Positions 34,909-47,562 are shown, counted from the stretch's first letter. The stretch is 64,000 nucleotides of DNA from Agrocybe praecox (GCA_964017145.1 OZ024850.1:2581618-2645617); one strand, 5' to 3'. Made by a program: numbers and translations. The notes: generated by a model not told the origin, from the letters alone.

Positions 34909-37852
34909 ATGCCATCGCCGCCTTGGGCAACAATCGAGCAACTTGAATTTCTGTCGGCGCGACTGGCAGACTTTCAAACGGCCCAACGAGAGAAGGAAAC
35001 GCCAAAATTTTGGGCTATTATCATACGCGATTTTTTTCAGAAATGGCCTACTCAAGAGAGCGAGACCGCGTCTTCTATTCCAATGAAAATCAAACGCAAA
35101 AAAGCCAAAAAACGCACCGTCGAGCTCAAAGTGAAGACCGAGGAGGAATGGAAACAAATGCGCACAGACGTACGTCCGTATTTGAGCGCCAGTTTGTATT
35201 AAAATTTCTGATAAGACATACCTATAGCAAGTTATCAATTGGTTTAACAACCGAGGGGTCGGCAGCAGCCAAAAGCGGGGCGGTACGACCATTGTCATAG
35301 GTGGCGGGCTGGGAACGGGGAGAAGCCTTACTGCCAGGGAGCTCTACTCAAAAGATCATTATAACGATAAGATCCTGCCGCGCGTCGAGCTACTATTGAA
35401 GGATACGACTGAAGATGACAAGCAAGCGCGAGTCGCAGTAATCGCCAAATGCACCGGAGACGCTTTCAACGCCGAAACTCCTGAAGTTCGAGGACATTAC
35501 GAGGAGATGGTGCTCCAGAAGAAGAAGGAGAAGGAGGAAAAGCAGAAACTCGACCAGGAGAAGCCAGACGAACGCACAGACGAGCAATATGCGGCGTAAG
35601 TCATTAGAATTTGCACCTACTTGTAAATTTTTAGACTGACTTACCGATACCGATAGCGCTCTTGTGGATCTGCCAGATGCTTTGGAGGCATTTGCCATCG
35701 AGATGAACATGCGCACCAATTGGAACTTCAGCTTCTTGACCGGAGGTTGGGACCCTACACAGCAAAAGTTACGCAGCGTTGCGTGGCACTTCGGGAGGGA
35801 TAAGCGTGGCCAAATGTTCTCAGTTGCATATCCCGATTTCTACGAAAATGTTTTGATGCCGTTTCGAACCTTTCTGGAGAATTGTGAATGTAAGCCATAT
35901 TATGATTGTTGTTGTTATCGGCGTACTGTTACTTATAGAAATATTATTAGTTGACAAGAAAAATTTGAACGCAGCAGAGGAAGTACTCGTCAAGACAGAT
36001 GAAAAGGAGACCGCGATTTCCCCTCATTCTGCATCGGCCGCCGTACCACCCAACATTGTCGCTCCTGTTGATTCCAACGCTGCCCCTTCACCTTCTACTG
36101 GTCCAGTTACAGCGCCCGCGACAGCTGTCAGCCCAGGTGCAACAACGACGACTGTCACTTCTGACACCGTCCCTTCACCTGCTGCTGGTCCGGTGGTAGC
36201 GCCTGCGACAGCCGTCGGCCTGGGTACCACTGAGACCATTGGTGGTCCAGTTATAGCGCCTGCGGCAGCTGTGGGTCCAAGTGCAGCAATGACTGTCACT
36301 TCAAAAGCTGTCCCTTCACCTGCTGGTGGTGCGGTGGTAGCGGTGGTAGCGCCTGCTGTCGGTCCAAGTGCAGTAATGACTGTCACTTCAAACGCTGTCC
36401 CGTCACCTGCTGCTGGTCCGGTGGTAGCGGTGGTAGAGCCTGCGGCAGCCAGGGTTATACCGGTCGAGAATACGAACCAGGGAATCACGAGTCCATACAT
36501 CCTGCCAGATAGTGCTGAGAACGCGATTGTTGGGCGCGTCATGAATCATGCCAGTTTCGATAATTCGGCGGTCGTTGGGAACACCACATACACATCCACA
36601 TCCACAGCACTTATGGATAACGATGGCTTACCTCAGGAGATGAGATGGTTTAACCCAAGTGATAGATATGACGTACTTCCTCAGTGGGCGTTGTCCGGTC
36701 TCTCCGAAGTCAGCTCGGAGAACACCCTTGATGAATCGTTTACTCAGGCATGGAAGGAACTGCAGGAAAGCAATGAGTGGAAACGATTGAGTCAAGGAGG
36801 AAACGTACCACGTCATCAAACTTTGAACCAGTCAACCCAGGAATATTGCTTCGATTTTGGCGCGCAACCCCAGTCTTCAACCCAGGCAATAGGTTCCGCT
36901 GCAGCCCGGACTTCAACGACCCAGGAATACAGCTCCGATATGCGACCTCAGCCAAATGAGACGTCCAATTCTATCCTTACTGTAGCGAACGTTGGTGCCG
37001 GGACAGCCACTGCCGATACCACAGACTCACTTCCCAAGATCGTCAGTCCAATTTCAACACTTCCCGAACCAAACAGGGATTCCAACGGTGATGCTGTCGT
37101 GGGGGTTCTCGGTGAAGTCGTAAACCGTGCCAATCCTGAGCCGGCGGAAACTGTGACCGAGAATTTGGTCAATACTCAGCCGGATGAAAATGGAAAACGA
37201 GCTGCACGTATACGCAAACCACCTCCTTCGAAAGATGTCGCATCGTCTACGGGATGGCTGGACCTAGCCCACGAGTATCTTGGAAGAGATGTCAAAAATG
37301 AGAAATGGATGGGCCTAGTCCAGCGTTGGTACTCGTTTGAACTAAAGCAAGCGTCTGAGCAAGACACAAGCTCGGTAAGAATCGTCATAATTGTTCTGAA
37401 TATTGTGAAGTGACTTACATTGCTCAATTTAGCTACGTATTGGTGCAAAGAAAAGGCCCGAGCAGCTCACCAAATGGCTCCAGACCAGAAAGTACGGCTC
37501 ACTTCAAAAGATCACAGATGTTGAAACGTTCGCCGACGAATGGCACACTTGGTGGAACTCGCTCCAACCAAAGTGGCGACAATCCTCAGAAGAGAAAACC
37601 CTTCCAGTTCCTCTTGGTAGTGCCGGCAGTAACGAGGATATATCAGCGTTGAAAAAGGGTGGACCTTCGGGATTGGTAACAGTATTGATAGGGTTGAAGT
37701 GGTGGTCGGAATTCTCACAGATCAGTCGCTGGCAGGACGCAATCACGGATATTGATGCGTGTTTCCAAGCCTTTGAACAGGATAGCAGTGGTGTCAAGCG
37801 CAAGAGCCTAGGTGGAGAAGAGAAGAAAAGAAAGAAACTTAAGACGGCATGA
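34909..37852 (+). CDS. FL-family protein, long form
   Basis: Five exons: 34909-35169, 35228-35595, 35657-35889, 35951-37374 and 37433-37852, giving 901 aa. The N-terminus has the FL pattern (EQLEFLSARL ... FFQKWPTQE). It is followed by QVINWFNNRGVGSSQKRGG, which resembles a degenerate homeodomain recognition helix (WF.NR). Then come WHFGRDKRGQMF, a long Ala/Pro/Val/Thr repeat region (about 300-480), and a C-terminal block (GWLDLAHEYLG ... W..LVQRWYSFE ... RPEQLTKWLQTRK ... WWNSLQPKWR ... GLVTVLIGLKWW). I recognise that block as very common in uncharacterised agaric proteins. The end is basic (KKRKKLK). It sits just inside the right end of KDZ-2. Function unknown. Confidence 0.75.
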
Positions 37853-38204
37853 GCGTTGAACGTGAAACGTTGACATCACCAACGCTGCCGCGCCTTGTTC
37901 GCCCACATGTTTGTGTATGTTTTTTCTCTATGTTTTCCCTTGTTTTTTTATCTTCCCCTTTCTTGACGTCTCCATTGCTCGATACTTCATCAACTTCTTG
38001 GCCCGTATATTCTAAATAATTTCTTTCTTTGGACGATTGACTCGACATGCTTGTTTTTCTTGAAAGAGTTCCCGGACGCTGATATTGCTGCTTTTTACTC
38101 GTATTTCGTATGCCTTAGTATTTCTAAGTACTGTGTTCATATATAGCTTTTATTAAATATACTACTGGATACATATGTGTTTATGAAGGAAAATATATGT
38201 ATGA
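37853..38204. other. 3' region, no gene seen
   Basis: AT-rich sequence between the FL long-form stop codon and the fragment of KDZ-2-type terminal repeat. No ORF with support. Confidence 0.4.
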
Positions 38205-38268
38205 ATATCACGAATGGCGGGGAAGGTAACAGATTCTGGGGAGGGATGGATAATGATGGATAATAATT
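38205..38268. repeat. Left remnant of KDZ-2 terminal repeat, ends in KDZ-3 target site
   Basis: CACGAATGGCGGGGAAGG, then ATGGATAATGATGGATAATAATT: motifs of the KDZ-2 repeat block. It ends with AATAATT (38262-38268), which is repeated at 51879-51885. The uninterrupted equivalent in the left arm (about 19380-19400) reads GGATAATAATTGTGGGCC. Confidence 0.85.
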
Positions 38269-38375
38269 CAGCTAAGTACACCACAGTGTACCATAAGATG
38301 TGAACCAGGGGTCGATCCAGTGTATCATAAGACACGGGTTCAAAGAATTCCTTGAACCGCTGGTCGCGGTAGGGC
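38269..38375 (+). repeat. KDZ-3 left terminal inverted repeat
   Basis: Reverse complement reads GGTTCAAGGAATTCTTTGAA ... TACACTGGATC ... GTACACTGTGGTG ... TAGCTG. It aligns imperfectly but in order with 51783-51878. Confidence 0.75.
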
Positions 38376-38397
38376 TTAAATAGGAAATGTTTGCTGC

Positions 38398-38625
38398 TGC
38401 TCAGCGCTCGGCGGCGGCGCTTACATATAATTAAAATTTACAAATATGCTCTCTCATTAGTATTGTCTTCAAGAGAACGTTATACCTTTGATGTGCACAC
38501 AACTGCCACTCAGCGCTCAACGGCGGCGCTTACATATAATTAAAATTTACAAATGTGTTGTCTCGTAGCATTGTATGTTGTGGAGGACATTATACCTTTG
38601 ATGTGCACAGAAACTACAATATACT
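38398..38625. repeat. ~113-bp tandem duplication in the KDZ-3 left end
   Basis: CTCAGCGCTC(G/A)(G/A)CGGCGGCGC, then TTACATATAATTAAAATTTA and TTATACCTTTGATGTGCACA, occurs at about 38399 and 38511. Each copy carries one bipartite GC motif. Confidence 0.75.
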
Positions 38626-39126
38626 TGCAGGAAACCTATACCATAGGTGCAGGGTTTCAGCGCCGCGCACCACTGTGTTTGCCACCACCTCAAACAATGG
38701 CGACCTATCATCTGTATGAGATCAAATGGGGATAATATTACAAAAACCATTCACTATGTGAGAACATAAATAAGCGCCGTGCGCTTCGCCGCCAATCAAA
38801 TTAGTAGTGATAATTCATGGATATGTGGCCAAATGGGGATAAAAGCACAAAAACACTGCTCATTGTGGACGCGGTATTGGCGCCGCTTTTCTCGCCGCTA
38901 GGCAAATGAGGAAACTTGACAGGTGCATGAAAAGCACAATAGGATAGGGACACAGTTACTTATTTTAAGGGCGGTTCACAGTTAGATGTGAAAATTCAAC
39001 CAAGCCCTAACAGAATTTTAAAAGGCTTTGTGTATCTAAAAATGATTATGATAAGTGCGCCAGCTCACACACCATAATTGATATGAAAGAAAATAGGAGT
39101 CATTTATATATACTGTTATACATATA
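38626..39126. other. KDZ-3 left subterminal region, no gene seen
   Basis: Contains two related segments (CAAATGGGGATAA...ACAAAAAC at about 38723 and 38851) and GC-motif copies near 38773 and 38888. No supported ORF. The orphan gene ends at its right border. Confidence 0.5.
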
Positions 39127-40944
39127 TCATTCACTGTCTGAGTAACTAGAATGAGAATGGAGATTTTCCTCTTCGAATGCATCATCAGGAACAAAACTAA
39201 AATCTGCAGCAGTGTAAGGTTGATGAATGGCGGCGCTTTGAGCGGCGCATGTTGGAGCCTGTATACTTCGAGCTGATAATATGCCATCATCCCTATCGCC
39301 TCCAATTCCATTCTGGTCATCATCAGACAAAAGACTGACATCATCACTGCTATGGTCACTGAACATATCAGCAAGAGACATGACAATGTCTTCATGTACG
39401 GATTGCAATGGTGAGGTGTCATTTGTCCCGCAAGAATCGATATCGCTGTCGTCGTCGTTATAAAGTGCCGCTAAACCTATCGATGGGTGGGGCTGTGGGC
39501 TATTGAGGGACGTCAGAGTAGGTGCTGAAATTTTGGGAGTGGCGCCATGTGCGGCGCTGTCAGGGGATGGAGTGTGTTGATTGGATGTGCTGACACTCTT
39601 GGAACCCGCCACTCCAATATATACCCCGTTTGCGTCCCATAGTGTGTTGTTTTCAATCCAGAGTTTATCCATTTTCTCTCGCTGTTCTGGATGTCTTGAT
39701 AAATAGTTTACCCTAGCATTAACATCACTGGGCAATTTAAGCAAAGACCTATTTGGGTGAAACTTAGCACTTCGGGCAGGAATATTGTTGTCGGGAATGG
39801 AGGCGCTGTCGCTGGCGGCGCAATTGGCGGCACCGTCATTCATGTTTGACTGAATGTCATTTGGTTGTCCACCAACTGTGTCAATACCAGACATTGTTTC
39901 CCATTCATGTGTTGTATTGTAACCCGTATGCAATTCTTGAAGTGGTTTATGAACCAAGGCAAGAACATCCGGTTTCGTCAAGAAGGTGCCATAAGACCAT
40001 TGCTGTTCTGCCGGGATTTGAGCCTTTCCAGCATTCAACAGGCCTTTGCTCTTTTGCGCAATGGCCAAAGCAACGGTCCCTTTCTGTCCTTTAGGAATGG
40101 GCCCAGGTACTGGTGTGTCAACTGTTTCCTTATGCATGATGGCATCCAGCAGCAGATATAATGTAGCGGTGCGACGAGCGGCGATCTGAACCTTTCCTTC
40201 GCTTAGACGGCGATACCCATTAACCAAGTTATACAAATCCTTAAGCTGCTGGGTTGAGTTTGCTGCCATGATTTGGTATGGGTTCCTCGAGAAGGCGGCG
40301 CCCCCAACGGCGCCGGAAGCGGCGCGTGAAGATGTTCCACTGGCGATCTGGGGATTGGGAACTATATAGATAGGTATCTTGGGCCGTTGTTCTTCTTGAA
40401 GTTCCTTCTCGTAATGTTCCACACATTCAAAAATATTTTCGAAAGTGAGCAACCAACTTTTACTGGGTTGCCTTGCTGCAGTCCACCATTGTAGGTGAAA
40501 ATTATGGACCACCTTCCCAAAGCCTTCTCCAGTTCCAGCTTCAATCATCTGGATAAAGTCTGCTTCAAAAGGCACGGGCAAACATTCCTCTTGTAACATC
40601 AATAACCCATCGACCAGGGAGCGAATAACAAGCGGTATATCGACAACTCGTGACACTGCAGTCATGATCCCTATAAATGAGGTAATCACATACTTCAAGA
40701 TGTTAATTTTATGTATGCCCTCCAAGATTAAAATATAACGTACAAGCTCGCTTTGTAGATATAGTTGCATCCACTTGCAATTCTCTGGTGCAGCCAATAG
40801 AATAGCTGCAACAATGGAGCGACAACGTGCTTCACAGTAGTAGATGGAATCTTGCACATCTTGATACGTTTCTTCATCGCCTATTCCACTTTGGTGCTGC
40901 AAATTAAATGGTGTAAAGGGTCGAAGAACACGCTTGCGAGGCAT
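39127..40944 (-). CDS. Unknown 605-aa KDZ-3 cargo protein
   Basis: Single-exon frame starting MPRKRVLRPFTPF. The first ~300 residues are helical and hydrophobic enough to be a folded domain (YCEARCRSIVAAILLAAPEN, EADFIQMIEAGTGEGF). The remainder is low-complexity with acidic and Ser clusters (DDDSDIDS, DHSSDDVSLLSDDD). No domain is recognised. The ATG lies 108 bp downstream of the transposase stop, on the same strand. Ala/Gly pairs in the protein often coincide with the GC-rich DNA motif. Confidence 0.7.
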   Translation of the reverse strand: MPRKRVLRPFTPFNLQHQSGIGDEETYQDVQDSIYYCEARCRSIVAAILLAAPENCKWMQLYLQSELVRYILILEGIHKINILKYVITSFIGIMTAVSRVVDIPLVIRSLVDGLLMLQEECLPVPFEADFIQMIEAGTGEGFGKVVHNFHLQWWTAARQPSKSWLLTFENIFECVEHYEKELQEEQRPKIPIYIVPNPQIASGTSSRAASGAVGGAAFSRNPYQIMAANSTQQLKDLYNLVNGYRRLSEGKVQIAARRTATLYLLLDAIMHKETVDTPVPGPIPKGQKGTVALAIAQKSKGLLNAGKAQIPAEQQWSYGTFLTKPDVLALVHKPLQELHTGYNTTHEWETMSGIDTVGGQPNDIQSNMNDGAANCAASDSASIPDNNIPARSAKFHPNRSLLKLPSDVNARVNYLSRHPEQREKMDKLWIENNTLWDANGVYIGVAGSKSVSTSNQHTPSPDSAAHGATPKISAPTLTSLNSPQPHPSIGLAALYNDDDSDIDSCGTNDTSPLQSVHEDIVMSLADMFSDHSSDDVSLLSDDDQNGIGGDRDDGILSARSIQAPTCAAQSAAIHQPYTAADFSFVPDDAFEEENLHSHSSYSDSE

Positions 40945-41052
40945 TTTAAACAGACAAAGGACAAAGTAACACAGGAAGCAAAGAGATGTGAGATGTGGGA
41001 ATAAGCCAAAAAAAAAAAAAGTTTATTATATGTGATCAATTTGATATACTTA

Positions 41053-44000
41053 TTACAAAGGTGATACATAATTCTTATTGGTGGACCGGAACTCCCGATC
41101 GGATAATATGGCAAGCGCACGCCACGTGGTAGCTTGGCGATCAGCGTATGCAAGTCCTCCTGGATGAGTGGCGCCACTGGCGGCGCCCTCCGCCGCATAT
41201 CTCTTCCATGTCCGACTCTTGTTCAAAAAGGAGCGTACTGTCCATTGCATTTCATATGTAAGCAAGAGTCGCTCTTCTCGCCATCTATCTGCTTGAGCCC
41301 GCGCGCGCAACCAATGAACACGCTTGACTACCTCTTGTTAGGTCATATTCAGGAGTCATTACATTGAAGAATAACTTACATTCCATAACAGTTGCGGGGT
41401 CTTGAATCTCTTCGTCGCCTTGCGGCGCGTCTGCCGGCGCTCGCGAAGGAAGAATACGAGTCCGTACACTCTGCCATATCCATGATAGTTGTATTTGGGT
41501 TGAACCAGGAGTGTTAGGGTCGAGGAGTGCTGTACTTGATTTGATGTCATCCTTGGTGAGGACTCTGAATTTGTCTTCCATTAAGGATGTGTCGGCGCCC
41601 AACATAATCATTTTGCTGCGGCACATATTGTACACGGAGGAGTGAATAGCAATCTGGTGATTAATTTGTCGAATTAAGTTGCGAGATCGGAGTTTCATAT
41701 GCTTCTGTCCAATGCGAATAACGCCGGTATATTGAAAGGACTTTTCCGCAATTAAATCCCTAAGATGGTTGAGCTCACTAGATGCCTGCTTCTGCCTAGT
41801 ACAAAGCTCATGTTTTGCCAACCTAGCATCAGCATTCAAATTTGACGGGATAATAAGTCTTCGATTTTCAGGATAAGTAATGTCTTCAAAAATGGGCATC
41901 TGTAAACCTGGATTGCTGTTAGGGGAATCATCATTATCGTCCTCGGCGCCGCTCTCGTCGGCGACATCTTCCCACTGAAAGATGAAATCGTTTGCCGCAT
42001 TTGTGTCCGCTGTTGTGTGAATCTCGGTGATACCTGCTTGTTCCTGCAATTGGGCTAGTTTCAGGAGCAAGCCTTGCAATGTTAAGCGGGTTGCCTCTAT
42101 CTTGTGTCGTAACTCCTCTCTTGGTTGTTTTGTATATAGACGGTTTGACAATTTGATTTCCGCCCTAACAAAACTTAGCATAACATTATTGAATATAGTT
42201 TTGTGTGACTTACTGAGTTCTCTCCACAACAATAACAAGGTCAAAATATGCTTCAACAGCGTTGGTGGAGGCATCGGTAGGAATCGGCGCCTCTTGCGGC
42301 GCACCAGCGCTTACAACCCTGGCCATGTAGATATCCATTGCTGCGGGATTGATGTGCCTGGTATTCTCGGCATGTACAACCTCGCGCCGCCATTCTGTAA
42401 GGATTTCTTCACTGACTGTGTTGGACTGCTTCTCATAATCCTCGTTCCGCTTCTGGCAAGTGAGGTCTGCATTTTTGAATTTTTTGCAAAGGGTAATTAT
42501 CATTGCAAGGATCTTCTTGTGGTTTGAATCACAGGCATGGTCATCCAGCATTTCAGCACGATGTGCCAAGGTTGCTGTTCGTGCAGAGTGTGAGATAGCA
42601 TTGAGAATAGACCATAGTGACTCCAATATTTCGCCATCACATATGGCGGCGCCTTGAATGAAACTTGTTGCAAACCGAAAGAAGCATTCGTCCTTGTGAG
42701 CATGTACATGAAAGAGACCGATTGCACTTTCAACTGTTAAGCCTTCTGGTAACTTCGCTCCAATGCGTTCCACAAGATGCACAAAATATTGGCAAGCGAT
42801 GTCGTATATAAGCAAAACTCCTTGCTGTGGATGGACATTTTTAATCGCTTCAAGAAGTGCAAAGTCGACATTCTTTTGTTGTTCACCATGATATAGATCA
42901 ACGAGGGAGCCAGGGCAGTAGCATCCATGTCGAGCACAAGCCATAGCTACCTTTCCTGTTACATCGCAAACCTTGGACGCAAGCAGAGCATTCATAATTG
43001 CTCGAAAGGTATTTTCACATGGTGCTTTCTGTGGACAATAACATCAATACTGCGGCGCCCACTGCCCCACAAGCCGCGGCGCTTTATAATATGGTAACTT
43101 ACTGTGAAGCGTTCAAGAGCAGTCTTTAAAAATGCCCAATATTTTGAACGTTTAGGGTCCATTCCAGACCCTTCTGAAAGCCATACATCTTGCGAAGGTG
43201 ATTTGGCTTTTACATGGTCCGCCTTGAAATTTCCATCGGCCACAAGAACGCGTTTGTAAACCCATGCATGTTCATCTTCTTGCCAATTATCAGCGACATT
43301 CTTGTTTTTTGCATCTGTCTGGGGACATGCCACACAGAAAATTGCTAGTTCGCCGTCTTGCACATGTGCTACATCTTTGCCATGACATCCATATCCCGCC
43401 CATTTAAGCTTTTTCATCCAACGCCACAGTCGTGTCATCCTTCTGAATACTGAATAAAGGTCCAACACTTGCGCCGGTGCCATCGGCGCTGTTTGGCGGC
43501 GCAAAAGATTGTAAAAGTGATAAGCAGAGGCCTTTAGTTCAAGATTGCTAAGGCGATAATAATCAAGAACATGGGTCGTGAAAATGGTTTTCACTTGTTG
43601 GAAACTGGAGGGAACCAAGCGGTTATATAGGAGGTCGATTGGCAGTTGTCTCTCTCCATGGCAAAGGCAATGGACCATGGCAAGATTGTGTAGACCATTG
43701 GTATGCACAACACGAACATATCTGTTATAAAACATATCGCGTGTGGGTCGTTTACCGCGTTGACTATCTTCATGAAGAACTTGATCAAGTTCGTCCACAG
43801 CATTTGTTTCTGGTCCTAAGTATTGTGGAAGTGCTTGTACAGCTTCATCTGCCTGATCAAAGGTATCATCCCCATCTTCCATTACATTTGTAGCGCCTGC
43901 GGGTTGAGGGGGGGCGCTCTCGGCGGCGCCGTTGTCCTCTGTTACTGGTATGATGTTGTTTTTCAACTGGTTGGCGAGATGAAGTTTCTCCAGATATTGG

Positions 44001-44901
44001 TCAAATGCCTCATCTCCGTCATCAAATGTTTGTTGGTCCGGTTCATTCAAAATATCTTGAGGAGTATATGTTGCCGTTGTTGGTATAATATCGTCAGTGT
44101 TGTCAACATCCATAGCGCCGCCTGCCCCGCCGCGTACTTGATCTGCATATATTGCCCGCAGCCGTTCCTGCTCTATTGTGTCTTTTGTCTTTTCCTGCTC
44201 CTCCAAGTAGATCATATTGAGCTGCAGGCTGGCACAGACAGCTTTGTCTTTTTGATGTTTTACCAATATATATGTTCCAACTTCCCATAACTCTGCAGGG
44301 CGAAAGTGTCCACCAGACCAGCGCTGAATCTTGTGAAAGGGATTTTCACAGTGAGCATGGCGCATACACTCACGACACATCACACTTCCTAAGCTACAGT
44401 CCTTGCAACGCCAGACTGCGGTATTTCCGTTCGTACATTTGCCACAGGTAAAATCTTCCTTTGTCTGTGATTCACGACTCAGTAATCCAAGTAACAGATC
44501 GTCAATTCGGTCCACAAATTCCCGAATATAATGATGTTGTGTCTAAAATTAGTTAATAGGCGCCCACTCATCAAATAACATTTTCGCACCTTCCGCGTCC
44601 GTTTCTCAGCTATTTGGGGGTCTTCAAGGTTGGAAGTCATACCGTCCGACATGTTACCATCATTATCAAAACCATTTGAATGGTTGTTGTTGTGAATATT
44701 ATCATTATCTGAGTCTGAATCAGACTCAGATGCCCTTTCTACACGTGTGAACAAAGGTTGGAACACAGTCTTCGAAGTTTGCTTGCCATTCCTTCTGGCA
44801 TATGTTGTTCGACGGACCCGTAGAACTGATTGTGCTTCTAAATCTGTTTGCTCGACACGCCTCCGAGCCTGCCGGTGTTTTTTTGACTGTCCGGGTGCCA
44901 T
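41053..44901 (-). CDS. KDZ transposase with CxC2 domain (KDZ-3), intact
   Basis: Five exons: 44901-44590, 44542-43103, 43028-42214, 42164-41380 and 41327-41053, giving 1208 aa. The N-terminus is basic with Asp/Ser repeats. The cysteine cluster is CGKC (137, 140), CKDC (150, 153) and CREC (160, 163) with His 166/168. Transposase motifs are VADGNFKAD (D540), IYDIACQYF (D660) and CDGEILESLW (E717/E720), followed by helices and a final basic segment. DGNFK instead of DANFRLK, and the long acidic insert (about 230-330), mark a KDZ lineage distinct from KDZ-1 and KDZ-2. The start MAPGQSKKHR was chosen; in-frame ATGs exist upstream. The intron at 43029-43102 carries GC-rich motif halves. It appears functional. 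Confidence 0.9.
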
Positions 44902-45108
44902 TAGGTTGTTTGACGAAGAATGTAGAAGAAGGATGAAACAGATGAGCTCCACTGTTTTGGGCATAGTAATGAAAATTTCACCCTCCCCTAATATGTATCC
45001 AGATGTTTCCAGATGTTTTTGTTTATTTTTCATGTGCCACACTTTTTAGGGGATACATAATTTATATACCTCAACCACAATCTCCTTCCGCTACTCATAT
45101 CCCCAGAC
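44902..45108. promoter_or_regulatory. KDZ-3 bidirectional promoter region
   Basis: 207 bp between the divergent transposase and FL-type genes. TATATACC at about 45065 lies some 45 bp upstream of the plus-strand ATG. Confidence 0.4.
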
Positions 45109-47562
45109 ATGACTGACTTCGACCCCGACCTATACATAAACTCCTCGCGAACCAAGGCGCCCAAATATGATGAGGAGGAATTGGCTATCATTTTGCCATA
45201 CAAGACAAAGTACTTGGAAGCACCAACAGCAGCTGAAAGGCGTCATATTATTGTTGGAGAGCTTTGCGTTGAACTTTTTAATTTTTGGGTCCTGTCCCGT
45301 GGTGCTTCGTTTAACTCTTTTGAGAAACAACACAAAGTTGAGGTGAGGCGCTAAGCATGTTATTCTCATCCTTACAACAGCATGCTAATTTACTTGATTC
45401 TTTCAGGATCTACTTTCTTATGTACGCAATACGTGGAGGCTCCAGAAATCCACGGACGAGTCACAACCATCATTCATTGTGAAGAAATCTGACATTATAT
45501 GGCAACAAAAAAACAACGAAGTCTTTGCGGAAATTGCGCAGCTTATGGGATTGGAGACTGCTGATAGTAAAACAGAAGGATGGTTTGCCTACCGATCCAG
45601 AGCGATTGGGAGGGTCATATCGAGGCTCACGCCCCAGGAGGAGAGGGCAATTGACAAAGAGATAGAACGTAGAAAGAAGGATGGAAATCCAGAACATATA
45701 AAACGCAAGTGGGTCATCTAATCCCTCAAATGCGCGATCATGGGTGGCACCTGCGGCGCCGCCTGGTATTACCCAGTCCTAGTTATTAATGTAACTCTCT
45801 CAGGTTAGCTAAGAAATTTATTTATAAACGTCTTGATCATGCTGCAAGACGCAATTATCTTGAAATGGGACTACTGTCCTTAAATTTTGTGTTATCAAAA
45901 AGTGAAAATGGAACATGGGGCATTCAAGTGTGAGCAATCTTCTTTGCTATGCCTTTGAATTAGGACTCATGGGAACTAGGCATGATAATATGGCCAGCCT
46001 CCTTGGTGTAAAAGCTGATACCTTTGAGCAAGAGAATGAGGAGATGGTCGGCGATTGGCATCGGCACATTTTTGCTTACGTTGAACATCTTTTGGAGCGG
46101 AGGGATGGTGTGAAGGCGAGGTTCAACTATCAGGCCACCGAATTATATGCAAGATATATCGAAATGGATCGACCGACAGGTTTTCCGAAAATTACCTCCA
46201 TTCTTCATACTAGTGGAAAGGTATCGAAAACAGATTATGAAGCTGTTTTTCGCAAGTATCTTGCATTTCATTATGGTAAGTCTTACTTTTCCGGATGGGT
46301 GCCGCACCAAGCGCCGCCTCCTGTGCAATACCTTACCTTCTATTGTAGAAATGGCATCTGGCCGCAATCAACCTGTGCCCTATGGACTCATTGTAGAAGA
46401 TCAAAAACAGTTCTTTGACAAGCGGTACTTGCCCAAGAACTGGTCATTCAAAGACCCCAGGAGTCTCACACTGGATGAGATGAAAAGATTCTTTGATCAC
46501 ATTTGGGAACGTCAGCAAACATTTTCTTTGGAGCAGGTCTTTCGATTCAAAAGGGTCACTACAAGGCGGCGCAAAGGAATGTTGATGGAGGCGCCATATC
46601 CTAACAAAGATGAGATTGAAGAAGAAGAAAGTGAGTTCATTGCCCCAGACCGCAATGCTCCCGAAAAATCAAACAGCGAAGCATCGAAACGGAAATCCCG
46701 TGAGGCCCCAGGCCCTCATGAACAGATGTTAGATATGAGTGGCCTTTATACTATGCCTACCCCTACAGATCCATCTCTTTCTGTCACCTCTTCCTCCGAC
46801 GAAATGATAGTATCTGACAATATGTTATTGCCGGAGGCGCCGCCGCGGTCGCCGCCAGTATCTCCTGTTATTCCGGATATCGACATGAACAGAGGCAATG
46901 TCCAGAACAGCACTGCCATGCATGATTCTGTTATCGCGGATATCGACATGAACACAGACGATGGTTTTCAACTTCAGAACTGCACTGGGATGCATGATTC
47001 TATTGGTGGGCCGCACAACCAAGTTGTAGCCCAGGACATTATTATTGATCCAATTCTACTCAAAGAACGTCAAATGGCATCCTCAGCCACCTCTCCGGCG
47101 CCCCTGGCGCCGCCAACTGGTCAATTGCCATTGCTTGTACAAGATCAAATTGCATCTGTTAGGACAACTACACACTGCCATCAACATGAAGATACTCAAC
47201 AAAGACCACCCGACTCACAAATGCGTTCCCACCATTTGATCAACTCACCAACAAACATGAACTCTTCATTGATCAATAGTAACGGCCTTCCCTCAATCTA
47301 TTCATCGCCTAATGACCTTCTTTCTCAAAGGATGTCGCCACTCCTAGGTTTACCAGTTACAAACAGTGGTCATGCGTTGGCGGCGCTCCAGACGGCGCCT
47401 CAGATGGCGCATCTTCATAATGAAGATCCACATTTGCCTTCAAATGTGAAACATAAGCAGGGCAGAAAAAGACTCGGGCCAGATGACCAAGCTCTTGAAG
47501 AAGCAGCAAGATGGCAGGTATCTGAGAAACGTATAAGAAAGCCTCGGCGAAGAGAGGCTTAA
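45109..47562 (+). CDS. FL-type KDZ-3 cargo protein
   Basis: Exons 45109-45342, 45407-45708, (45804 to about 45890), 45929-46275 and 46349-47562. The third block (LAKKFIYKRLDHAARRNYLE) reads well but needs a very short second intron (about 38 nt) to rejoin the frame. The alternative is that 45709-45928 is one 220-nt intron, which also keeps frame. The N-terminus (YKTKYLEAPTAAERRHIIV ... LCVELFNFWVL) follows the pattern of the other FL proteins. A conserved-looking domain follows (YGLIVEDQKQFFDKRYLPKN). The C-terminal half is low complexity with an imperfect repeat (IDMNRGNVQNSTAMHDS / IDMNTDDGFQLQNCTGMHDS) and a basic tail (KRIRKPRRREA). Function unknown; nuclear location likely. Confidence 0.65.
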
